Of a stretch of 12,146 nt of DNA, positions 1 through 7,200 are shown one piece after another (positions within the stretch are counted from its first letter, which is position 1; each line of letters opens with the position of its first letter). Position numbers and translations under genes: made by a program. The notes under the pieces are model-generated. The model did no database searches. It worked only from the letters and a program-made list of their open reading frames with translations, and was not told the origin of the DNA. Source of the DNA: Promethearchaeota archaeon (GTDB lineage: Archaea; Asgardarchaeota; Lokiarchaeia; Sigyniarchaeales; Promethearchaeaceae); assembly GCA_014729055.1 (NCBI GenBank), contig WJKO01000205.1:1-12146 (forward strand), written 5' to 3'.

Positions 1-29
1 ATGATGCGGGAAGAGCCGTCTGAATCAGT
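1..29 (+). ncRNA. Probable 3' end of a C/D box sRNA (5' part outside window)
   Basis: Bases 2-6 read TGATG, like a C or C' box, and bases 20-23 read CTGA, a D box. They are separated by a guide of the usual archaeal length. Guide bases 8-18 (GGGAAGAGCCG) are complementary to CGGCUCUUCCC, which I recall from archaeal 23S rRNA just after the peptidyl-transferase ring (near E. coli 2507-2517). The fifth base upstream of the D box pairs with the C equivalent to E. coli C2510, which would be the 2'-O-methylation target. T-rich sequence follows (31-34, 38-42). The flanks do not continue the 23S match, so this is not an rRNA fragment. The first boxes and the closing stem lie outside the window. The 23S sequence is from memory. 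Confidence 0.5.
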
Positions 30-522
30 CTTTTAAATTTTTAAATGAAAAAATAACAAATTTCAAATTTTCAAGAAAATTCTATCATTAGATATTAGTT
101 TTATTCATCTATAAAAATCATTTTTATATAAGATTATATACTTGTTTTTCCATTGTAACCTAAATCGATGTATAGAACAAACAGGTTAACATAAATTCAC
201 AAATCTATAATAATTATATCAAAAATATACATTATATTAATTCTATAATAAATCAAAATCTGCTTGAATTGAAGTATAAGTTAATTCCAATAACTAACTT
301 CAGTATAATTCTATTTAGTTAATATTATATTAATAAGATATTATATATATAGAAATTAGAAAATAGTAGTAGAGTATATTTTTATTAAACAATATAATTA
401 TAAACCTTTAGATATTATTTTTGTTTTTTTTTACAATGGAAATTATGGTCTAAGTCTATGAAAAATATAAGATCATGAAAAATACAAAATTTTACAGTGG
501 AAATATTCTGATTTCTGAACTT
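30..522. other. AT-rich gene-free stretch with short repeats
   Basis: No open frame of useful length and no tRNA or rRNA is visible. The stretch is very AT-rich. It contains an inverted pair of 12-base repeats (147-158 against 431-442), a third related copy at 492-503, and a 7-base inverted repeat TAACTAA/TTAGTTA at 291-297 and 315-321. The part next to 522 must also hold the end of the leftward gene's transcript; A-runs on the + strand around 460-490 give T-runs in that transcript. Confidence 0.6.
147..503. repeat. Repeated TTACAATGGAAA motif, one inverted and two direct copies
   Basis: TTTCCATTGTAA at 147-158 is the exact reverse complement of TTACAATGGAAA at 431-442. A third copy, TTACAGTGGAAA at 492-503, differs by one base and is in direct orientation to the second. 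Between the direct copies, ATGAAAAATA occurs twice (about 458-467 and 474-483). Only the motif copies are repeated, not the whole span. Function is unknown; in such AT-rich DNA, short repeats can arise by chance, though a 12-base exact match is uncommon. Confidence 0.4.
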
Positions 523-846
523 TTATTCAATTAGTCTTTCATAAAATATGTCCTGAATAGTGTTCTTTAAGTCAAAATTATCGATAATTACATCCTGTAA
601 TTGATTTAATATTTCTGGTGTCAATTTGTTTCTAATTTTATGACCTATTTCGTCAACCTCTAAATTTTCTTTATCTTTGCTTATTTCTTCAATTTTGTCT
701 CTTAATAGGATCCGTTTTTCCTCAGGTAAGTTTCTTAGAGCAGTAAGAAATATGGAATATATCTTATCGATATCATTATCTTTTAAATTAATTTCATTAA
801 GAATTCCAAGCAAACTATCTATATTGCTTAATATCTCTGGTGTCAT
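523..846 (-). CDS. Hypothetical acidic helical protein with internal duplication
   Basis: I do not recognise this 107-residue protein. It is rich in Leu, Ile, Asp, Glu and Lys, has no Cys or Trp, and looks all-helical and soluble. Residues 2-34 and 76-106 are related: both begin TPEIL, then an acidic helix, then a stretch ending in IDKIYSIFL or IQDIFYERLI. The repeat is still visible in the DNA, where 18-base segments at 606-623 and 828-845 differ at one position. The middle (40-72) is highly charged and may be a coiled coil. The start is supported by a TATA box about 25 bases upstream, which implies a nearly leaderless transcript. It lies downstream of the winged-helix gene in the same direction but has its own promoter. 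Confidence 0.6.
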   Translation of the reverse strand: MTPEILSNIDSLLGILNEINLKDNDIDKIYSIFLTALRNLPEEKRILLRDKIEEISKDKENLEVDEIGHKIRNKLTPEILNQLQDVIIDNFDLKNTIQDIFYERLIE

Positions 847-865
847 ATTAATAAGTTTATGAAGT

Positions 866-876
866 CTTATTTAAAC
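866..876 (-). promoter_or_regulatory. TATA box of the 107-residue protein gene
   Basis: On the minus strand this reads GTTTAAATAAG. Its centre is about 25 bases from the ATG at 846, so transcription should start at or very near the start codon (leaderless). Confidence 0.5.
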
Positions 877-939
877 TCCAAGTTTATGCTAAAAACAGCG
901 TAACGCTATGTTTCAGATCCCTTCTCCTTACAAAATAGT

Positions 940-983
940 TATAAAAATTAAAAAAATATAAAAAAGAAAAAATCCTTTAGGAT
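940..983 (-). terminator. T-tract terminator of the winged-helix gene
   Basis: On the minus strand the stop codon region is followed by a palindrome (ATCCTAAAGGAT, 972-983) and then long T-runs broken by single bases down to about 940. This is the usual archaeal T-tract signal, with a short dyad before it. Confidence 0.5.
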
Positions 984-1207
984 TATTCCTCTTTAATTTT
1001 AAAGAAAACTACAGGACGACCTCTACTATTTACTTGTCTAGAAAACTTTTTTACCATATTTCTTTCTATTAGATCAGATAAATTATCATATATTGTAGTT
1101 CGGGGAATTTTTAATAAACTAACTATTTCATTACGATTCATGGCACCATTTTCTTCCAAACAATCAATCAAATCTTTTTGTAGTGGTCTCAATTCTTTGC
1201 TTTCCAT
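983..1207 (-). CDS. One-domain winged-helix transcription regulator (MarR/TrmB-like)
   Basis: A 74-residue protein made of a single winged helix-turn-helix domain. Residues 5-20 form the first helix. Residues 24-34 (NRNEIVSLLKI) and 36-51 (RTTIYDNLSDLIERNM) form the HTH. A basic wing with the turn SRGRP (61-65) follows, ending in a strand, VVFFKI. This matches small archaeal TrmB/MarR-type regulators. There is no separate ligand or dimerisation domain, so it probably acts as a compact dimer. The start is supported by GGTGA (minus strand, 1215-1219), 7 bases before the ATG. A 13-base dyad lies between its TATA box and the predicted transcript start, suggesting self-repression. It is divergent from the small gene at 1380. 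Target genes are unknown. Confidence 0.85.
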   Translation of the reverse strand: MESKELRPLQKDLIDCLEENGAMNRNEIVSLLKIPRTTIYDNLSDLIERNMVKKFSRQVNSRGRPVVFFKIKEE

Positions 1208-1249
1208 TTTAACTTCACCAATTTTGATTTTTTTTACTCCGCAAATTAG

Positions 1250-1270
1250 GATCTAGAAGATCATATTTTT
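1250..1270 (-). promoter_or_regulatory. TATA box and dyad operator of the winged-helix gene
   Basis: On the minus strand AAAAATAT (1263-1270) is a TATA-like element; its transcript would start near 1243, about 36 bases before the ATG. Immediately downstream is GATCTTCTAGATC (1250-1262), a dyad with 5-base arms and a 3-base centre. Its place between TATA box and start site is typical of a repressor site. Confidence 0.4.
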
Positions 1271-1286
1271 ACAGTTTTGTTATTAC

Positions 1287-1326
1287 TAGCTACCTGAGTG
1301 CATACTTGTAGCTTACTATTAGCTTA
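1287..1326. promoter_or_regulatory. Iterated TAGCT sites upstream of the divergent small gene
   Basis: TAGCT begins at 1287, 1309 and 1320, so copies are 22 and 11 bases apart, whole turns of the helix. The last two copies share TAGCTTA. The first also forms a 6-base inverted repeat, AGCTAC/GTAGCT (1288-1293 and 1308-1313). The cluster ends about 12 bases before the TATA box at 1339, a place where a regulator could act. Confidence 0.35.
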
Positions 1327-1338
1327 GTTATGCAATTA

Positions 1339-1347
1339 TTTAAATAT
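1339..1347 (+). promoter_or_regulatory. TATA box of the basic 105-residue protein gene
   Basis: TTTAAATAT, about 37 bases before the ATG at 1380, predicts a short leader of roughly 10 bases. No ribosome site is seen in it. Confidence 0.5.
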
Positions 1348-1379
1348 GACTATCGACATAATTAACTTAGCAATAAAAA

Positions 1380-1697
1380 ATGGTATTGAGAGAATTCATG
1401 AAAAATGTCGAGAAATCTGAACTACAAAAAACCTCAACGAATTCTGATCTTCATTGCTTTAAAACACAGAATGTAATTAATAGTCAATATATTCGACGAA
1501 ACCAATTATTCCGAGAATTATATCGACAAAAAAAACCATTTGATGGAAATTTTAACTATATTTATAATCAAAAAAAGTCGGTTAATAATACATTAATAAA
1601 TCAGAAATTTGCTAGGCAATACCAAAAAGAAACAGTAATTAAATTCTTGCGTCGGCATTACATTTCAAAGAGGATCCAAGAATTAACACAAGATTAA
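1380..1697 (+). CDS. Hypothetical basic protein
   Basis: I do not recognise this 105-residue protein. It is very rich in Lys, Arg, Asn and Gln and strongly basic overall, with one Cys (26) and no membrane segment. Tyr, Arg and Gln pairs recur, as in QYIRRNQLFRELYRQKK (36-52) and the C-terminal helix KFLRRHYISKRIQEL (88-102). Such a composition suits nucleic-acid binding, but no named domain is visible. The ATG at 1380 follows a good TATA box and no ribosome site; the ATG at 1398 (residue 7) is an alternative. The next gene, 42 bases on, encodes an acidic-tailed ribbon-helix-helix protein with its own weak TATA box. The lack of a recognisable family leaves some doubt that it is translated. Confidence 0.5.
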   Translation: MVLREFMKNVEKSELQKTSTNSDLHCFKTQNVINSQYIRRNQLFRELYRQKKPFDGNFNYIYNQKKSVNNTLINQKFARQYQKETVIKFLRRHYISKRIQELTQD

Positions 1698-1702
1698 GCA
1701 AA

Positions 1703-1710
1703 TTTAAAGA
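1703..1710 (+). promoter_or_regulatory. TATA-like element before the ribbon-helix-helix gene
   Basis: TTTAAAGA lies about 34 bases before the ATG at 1740. It could give this gene its own transcript as well as read-through from the upstream gene. It is weak on its own. Confidence 0.35.
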
Positions 1711-1739
1711 GAAACATTATATCAAGAGTTGGTTAAATA

Positions 1740-2033
1740 ATGGCTGGTAGAAAAAAAAATTATCAACGAGTAGTCATCAACCTACCCCCTAAGACAGCTG
1801 CAACTCTTGAATATCTGATTAAAATTGCCCAAGTAGCAAGAACAAAATCTGATCTCGTTGTCCAAATGCTAAACGAGTATATTGATAAAAGAAGAGATAC
1901 ATTAAATGATTCAAAATCTTGGAGGGCAATGATAGAAAGTTTTGATACAATAAAGAAGGATAAAGTAGAGAATATACTCGAAAAGTATCTACCTGACTAT
2001 GAATCAGACGATATTGAAGAAGAAGATGAATAA
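1740..2033 (+). CDS. Ribbon-helix-helix (CopG/Arc-type) DNA-binding protein
   Basis: A 97-residue protein with the ribbon-helix-helix pattern. A basic start (GRKKNYQR) leads into the DNA-contacting strand VVINLPP (11-17), helix A (18-31), the turn VARTKSD (32-38) and helix B (38-51). The family binds DNA as a dimer, with the strand in the major groove. After it comes a second helical segment (57-84) and an acidic tail, YESDDIEEEDE (87-97), longer than in minimal CopG proteins and possibly a protein-interaction arm. It follows the basic 105-residue gene by 42 bases on the same strand. Candidate targets are the repeated sites upstream of that gene. Domain call is firm; role is unknown. Confidence 0.8.
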   Translation: MAGRKKNYQRVVINLPPKTAATLEYLIKIAQVARTKSDLVVQMLNEYIDKRRDTLNDSKSWRAMIESFDTIKKDKVENILEKYLPDYESDDIEEEDE

Positions 2034-2045
2034 AAAAAAAATTCT
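2031..2045 (-). terminator. T-tract terminator of the membrane protein gene
   Basis: The A-run at 2032-2041 gives GAATTTTTTTTT on the minus strand, about 25-35 bases past the stop codon at 2068. The region is only 34 bases wide and is shared with the convergent ribbon-helix-helix gene. Confidence 0.45.
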
Positions 2046-2067
2046 CTGTTAATATATATTTATTTCA

Positions 2068-2991
2068 TCAATTTATGACGCTGATTCTTGGTTTTTTCTT
2101 AGCTCTGCCGTATGGAGGTGGGATAATAAATGCCAAACCCATTAATAGAAAGCCAATTGTTTCAACACCTTCGAAAATTATAACGACGTCCGAACTCGGT
2201 ACAAATGCACGGAGAATATTTGATGTCAGTAATATATAATATCCTATCATTATTAATAGACTGTTCAATTGCGGTAACCGCTTTGTCTTACGTAAACTAC
2301 TGAACGTTATGATCCCAATAATCATTAATGGAAGCATAATCAAAGGTCCCAAAGCTTTTAAAATTGTGTAATTCGGTGATATTAACGTTAGTAACGAGAA
2401 AATAACCAAAAAACCGATATCAACGCCCAGCTCAATCTTTTTCCCGATATTCTCAAGCTCTTCTGGAGAAACATTAATTCCCTTCCGATCAACGTATTTA
2501 CCGCTCCATACTTTCGAATAGATTTTTATGAAGAAGAAAAATGTCGGAGCCACTGTAAGAACCATAAGTATCCATCGCACCTTTAAAATCGGTAAATATC
2601 TTATCTCATTCTCTAAAACGCTAAGATTGCCCTCAGATAAATCGGCAATATAGAGTTCGTATATTTTTGAAATAGTCATAATTAAAAATTGCCAGGCAAA
2701 TAGGTGTTTAGCGTCAGTAACGTAGTGTTTTTCCTGCAAATAAAACAATCGAAAGATATATACCGCATTAAAGGCGCAAACAAAGATTTTTAGAAGTGCG
2801 ACAATAAACATTTTCCAAGGAATCATTGTACTTGAAACGTTTCCTATATCTCCATAAAACATAAGCAAGATTGGAACAAGGATGAATAAAGAGCATATAG
2901 GGCTAAGAATAGCCGTTACTTTTCTATCATATACTTCCATTGTAATCACTTTCTTTGTTTTCATTTTTTTTAATATCCGCTTTTTCTTCAT
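2068..2991 (-). CDS. Multi-pass membrane protein of unknown function
   Basis: A 307-residue protein with seven or eight likely membrane helices, near residues 25-46, 60-85, 96-116, 138-158, 190-208, 212-232, 243-263 and 269-290. A soluble loop at 160-188 (KVWSGKYVDRKGINVSPEELENIGKK) separates the fourth and fifth helices. It ends with a basic tail after PPPYGRAKKK, likely cytoplasmic. No catalytic or transport motif is recognised; conserved-looking charges within helices are E275 and E278. The start is uncertain. A TATA box at 2999-3006 is too close to the first ATG and favours ATG 2964 or ATG 2940 (MEVYDRK), the latter preceded by GTGAT. A weaker TATA-like element near 3034-3044 would allow the ATG at 2991. 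It is divergent from the aldolase gene. Confidence 0.7.
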   Translation of the reverse strand: MKKKRILKKMKTKKVITMEVYDRKVTAILSPICSLFILVPILLMFYGDIGNVSSTMIPWKMFIVALLKIFVCAFNAVYIFRLFYLQEKHYVTDAKHLFAWQFLIMTISKIYELYIADLSEGNLSVLENEIRYLPILKVRWILMVLTVAPTFFFFIKIYSKVWSGKYVDRKGINVSPEELENIGKKIELGVDIGFLVIFSLLTLISPNYTILKALGPLIMLPLMIIGIITFSSLRKTKRLPQLNSLLIMIGYYILLTSNILRAFVPSSDVVIIFEGVETIGFLLMGLAFIIPPPYGRAKKKPRISVIN

Positions 2992-2998
2992 CCCAATC

Positions 2999-3047
2999 TA
3001 TTTAAATTAAGCGATTTTTCAATTTTGAATACAGATAAATATTTAAT
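2999..3047. promoter_or_regulatory. Divergent promoter region, membrane protein gene and aldolase gene
   Basis: On the minus strand TTTAAATA (2999-3006) is a good TATA box, with a predicted transcript start near 2977. On the plus strand AAATATTTAA (3038-3047) lies about 45 bases before the aldolase ATG. A small dyad, TTCAATTTTGAA (3018-3029), sits between them and could be an operator, but it is short and AT-rich. Confidence 0.45.
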
Positions 3048-3086
3048 TTTCAGACTGTTTCATTAAAATAAGAAAAAGATAACAAT

Positions 3087-4097
3087 ATGGATGAATGCAA
3101 TATGGTTGATTATAAAGAATTAGGGCTAGTTAATTCTAAAGCTATGTTTAAAAAAGCATTGAAAGGCGGATATGCAATACCAGGATATAATTTTAATAAT
3201 ATGGAACAATTACAAGCTATTATTCAAGCATGTGTGGAAACTGAATCACCCGTTATCCTTCAAGTATCAAAAGGTGCTCGAAAATATGCCAACCAGACAA
3301 TACTAAGATATATGGCTGAGGGTGCAGTACAATATGCTAAGGAATTAGGTAAAGAGATTCCAATAGTATTACATCTAGATCATGGTGATAGCTATGAATT
3401 GTGTAAATCTTGTATAGATATGGGGTTTTCTTCAGTTATGTATGATGGTTCTAGTCTAACTTATGATAAGAATATACAGATATCAAAGCGCGTTGTGGAA
3501 TATGCTCATAAACATGATGTATCCGTTGAATGTGAACTTGGTGTTCTAGCTGGAATAGAAGAACACGTGAAAGCAGAGAAGTCCACTTATACACAACCCG
3601 AAGAAGTAGTGGATTTCTCAAGTCGAACCGGATGCGATAGCCTCGCAATTTCAATAGGTACTTCACATGGAGCCAATAAATTTAAGCCAGAGCAATGTGA
3701 ACGAAATGAGGAAGGACGTTTGGTTCCACCTCCACTAAGATTTGATATATTAGAAGAAATTCAAAAGAAATTACCCGGTTTTCCAATTGTACTACATGGA
3801 TCCTCATCAGTGCCAAAAGAATTCGTTGACATCATTAATGCAAATGGTGGGGGACTTAAAGATGCAGTTGGCATTCCTGAAGATCAGCTACGAAAAGCAG
3901 CATCAATGAATGTATGTAAAATAAACATTGACTCTGATGGAAGGTTAGCTGTCACCGCGATGATAAGAAAGACGTTAGCTGAAAAGCCAGCAGTATTTGA
4001 TCCGAGAAAATATTTAGGTCCTGCGAGAGAAGCACTCGCAAAAATGTACGCACGAAAAAATAGAGAAGTACTCGGATCTGCAAATAAAGCGTTTTAG
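3087..4097 (+). CDS. fba: Class II fructose-bisphosphate aldolase
   Basis: A 336-residue zinc aldolase that splits fructose 1,6-bisphosphate into dihydroxyacetone phosphate and glyceraldehyde 3-phosphate, or joins them in gluconeogenesis. Visible class II landmarks are YAIPGYNFNN (29-38), HLDHG (96-100) with catalytic D98 and zinc ligand H99, metal-site E150, SHG with zinc ligand H194, LHGSSS (236-241) with zinc ligand H237 and phosphate-binding serines, and NID (280-282). The GIPEDQLRKAASMNVCKINID segment is typical of the family. A tagatose-bisphosphate aldolase is possible, since substrate choice cannot be read by eye. Homologues usually start at the MVDYKELG equivalent, so ATG 3102 may be the true start. 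No ribosome site is seen for either ATG. This class is mainly bacterial, which suggests transfer into an archaeon. Confidence 0.93.
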   Translation: MDECNMVDYKELGLVNSKAMFKKALKGGYAIPGYNFNNMEQLQAIIQACVETESPVILQVSKGARKYANQTILRYMAEGAVQYAKELGKEIPIVLHLDHGDSYELCKSCIDMGFSSVMYDGSSLTYDKNIQISKRVVEYAHKHDVSVECELGVLAGIEEHVKAEKSTYTQPEEVVDFSSRTGCDSLAISIGTSHGANKFKPEQCERNEEGRLVPPPLRFDILEEIQKKLPGFPIVLHGSSSVPKEFVDIINANGGGLKDAVGIPEDQLRKAASMNVCKINIDSDGRLAVTAMIRKTLAEKPAVFDPRKYLGPAREALAKMYARKNREVLGSANKAF

Positions 4098-4116
4098 ATG
4101 CTTTTCTAAATAAAGT

Positions 4117-4137
4117 ATTTTTTCATTTTCTTCTTTC
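4117..4137 (+). terminator. T-tract terminator of the aldolase gene
   Basis: ATTTTTTCATTTTCTTCTTTC begins 20 bases after the stop codon; the broken T-run is a typical archaeal termination signal. No convincing hairpin precedes it. Confidence 0.45.
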
Positions 4138-4152
4138 AAAAATAAACAATAG

Positions 4153-4195
4153 CTATTTTATTTTTCTCCACTTACTGTTATCTATTATTAAGTGA
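4153..4195 (+). promoter_or_regulatory. Promoter and ribosome site of the subtilase gene
   Basis: CTATTTTATTTTTC (4153-4166) is TATA-like and lies about 45 bases before the ATG. GTGA (4192-4195), 7 bases before the ATG at 4203, can pair with the 3' end of archaeal 16S rRNA and supports that start. Confidence 0.4.
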
Positions 4196-4202
4196 AAAAA
4201 TC

Positions 4203-7200
4203 ATGTTCATATATCAAACACTCAAAGAAACCCGGAAATTTTCTAGAAAATATTACGCAATTATACTTATTCTCACTTTTTCCTTACCATTAATAACTCT
4301 ATTATCTCGCGATTTATCTGAATCGCAAATTCTTCGCGCGCGTATGGAACCCGCCTCTCAAAAATTAATTAATGAGATTAAAAATTCAAGATCCAGTATA
4401 GGATTACATAATGAATATATAAAGGATAAAGCGTTTATCGAATCCATAAAATCAACAAATAATTACGATTTATCATACGACATTACGTCGAAATTAGGTG
4501 TTTTACTTCAAGAGGAACTAGATTATATTGAAAAAATAAAGCAATTTGACACACAAGAAGATGTCAAATTAATTATTATGTTTAATGAAAAAACAGACCA
4601 AGACACGCGATTCAAAACAATGAGGGATCTTAGATGGGATGCAAAGATAAAGAAAGTATATAATATAATACCTGCTATTTCATTTAGCACACAATATAGT
4701 GATCTAATTGAAAAAATAAGCGAGATACAGCAAAATGCTGATATCTATAAAGTATTTCTTGATGAAAAAATTCAAATAAACGATAATTCTCTATTAGATT
4801 CAATTGAAACCTCAGCAATAACAATTAATAATTGGTGGTTAGATCAGATTGGAGCATCGAATTTAGAGTATGATGGTTCAGGGGTCACGATTGCCATTTT
4901 AGACACGGGAATTTCACAAATTCATGCAGATTTCTCCGGTCGCGTTAATCACGAGAGTTTTACTTCAGATGAATTAAGTTATGTAGATTATAATGGTCAC
5001 GGGACCCATTGTGCTGGTATTGCCGCTGGAAGTGGTATTTCATCTGGTGCTGAATACAGAGGTGTAGCCCCAAATGCAAACTTATATAATGTAAAAGTAG
5101 CCAATACTTCAGGGAGCATAGAAGTATCTGATGTTGTTAGTGCAGTTGAATTTTGCACCGAAAATGATATTGATGTTATGTCAATGAGTTTTGGTTTTCC
5201 ATATCCTGAAGTATACAACCCAGAAACGGCAGCTATAAAAAGTGCCAGTGAACAAGGCATCGTTGCAGTCTCATCAGCGGGTAATTCTGGTCCGTTATAT
5301 TATACCGGGGGGACTCCAGGGGCGGGTATATCCTCAATCTCCGTTGGTGCTACAGATATTTTCAAAAATATAACTAGTTTTAGTTCTCTTGGTCCTAATT
5401 TTCAAGGGCATATTATCCCCGATGTGTTAGCACCAGGTTCAAATATTATATCATCTGAACAGCCAAATTCAATTTTATCTAATTATAATAGATATACTAA
5501 CAGTTACATCTCTGGATCCGAATTTCAATCAGACTATATTCCCTTATCAGGTACGAGTATGTCATGCCCAATGGTAGCGGGTGCGGTTGCAATATTATTG
5601 GATGCATATCCAGAGCTGACTCCGGAAGGGGTTCGTATAGCTCTCTATAAAGGAGCTTATCCTCCAAACGGGCGAATTGACAATCGGGAACTTGGTAATA
5701 ATGGAATTGGAGCAGGTATTATTAATGTAACCGCATCCTTAGAATATTTATCGAATCAAGCAGCCCCATATGAATTGATAAGTTCATTGCCCAGCAAATT
5801 ACCCATCGCTCCTTATGATTTACTAAAATATCCTGGGGATGCTAAACATTTGAATATTTCAATCTTATCAAGTTTAAATACCAGTCAGAATATCGATATA
5901 ACGTTACCAGAGGTTGAAGGATTAGAAATTACATCAGATAAAACTACATTAGCCTTTTCGAATCATAGTATCGAATTTTTAGATATAGGCATAAAAATAT
6001 TAGAAAACTCGACAATAGGGTTAAAATCTGGTTTAATTTATATCAACAAGAGTGGTTCAGACGCAATCTATGATACAATTAATGTAACGGTTGATGTCGC
6101 CTATCCAAAGGGAAGGATTTACTTTGATAGTTTTCATGGATTGAATGATTTCTTTCCGAGCTGGTCGACTGGTTACATGCAGATAGATATATATGATGCC
6201 ATGAAGTCGATGTTGGAATCTGGCTACAAATTAGATTATTCTATGGCTAATTGGAGCTATGAATATAATCAATGGACTGATGCAGAATTGATTACCCCAG
6301 ATAAAATATCTCTTGCTGATATTGTGGTATTGCAAACCCCAGTTATTCCTTATTCCGATTATGAAATCGAGATTTTAAGCGATTATATCAACTCTGGTGG
6401 ATCCATACTTGTATTAGGTACAAGATACCAAGCACTGACTAGAACCTCGCTGAATTCTTTACTAAATCAGATCGGATGCGGAATAGAAATTAACCAAGAG
6501 AATATCTTTGATTATCATGATATTGGTCTTGGATTACAATTTAATAGTTATATAGTAGATGATCTTAACGATTCATCATCATTGTTTACCGCGGACAACC
6601 AATTTGCATTTTGGTTTGGTTCTACCCTGGATGTTGAGTCAGATGCAGATACATACGATTTAGCGAATTTGCAGGAAAAAATTATAGTAGGAGGATATGA
6701 CGGAGAAAAAAGTGGACGGGGAAATTTAGTCGTATGGTCCGATTACCATTGGCTGCGAAACGATGTTTTCACACAAAATAATTTGGAATCTAACCATACA
6801 GAGATATTAAATAATCTATTAACTTTTCTGCATACGAACGACGATGATTACGCAATTGGAGTAAATTTAAACACAACGGTCTCTAATTCTGGTTACGTAA
6901 ATCTAAATATGTCCGTCGTAAATCCAAACGACGATCAACCCATTACGACTCTTTTACCAGGTGATTCGATTAATGTAACGCTAACTGATCCGCTGAAAAC
7001 TTCATCACCAATTGAAATTGTTAATTCTGGTAATGGAATTTACACTAATAATAGTTTCTATCTGAATAGTTATTATTCAGAGCCATATACAATCAGCATA
7101 AATATAACTGGTGAGCTGGGCTTAATCCAGAGACAATACCTTGTTTATAAATTTGATCCAAATCAAATGGTAGAAATAACGGATCCAACTATGGATAAAG

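Noticed and set aside
1..36. Short reading frame ATGATG...TAA at the left edge
   Set aside because: Twelve codons only, and the same bases are better explained by C/D box and guide elements.
30..522. Replication origin in the AT-rich left part
   Set aside because: No Orc1/Cdc6 gene and no recognisable origin boxes with G-rich ends; AT-richness and short repeats alone are not enough.
677..862. Plus-strand open frame of 61 codons
   Set aside because: It lies antisense to the 107-residue gene, which has a TATA box at the right distance; the translation looks like a hydrophobic shadow.
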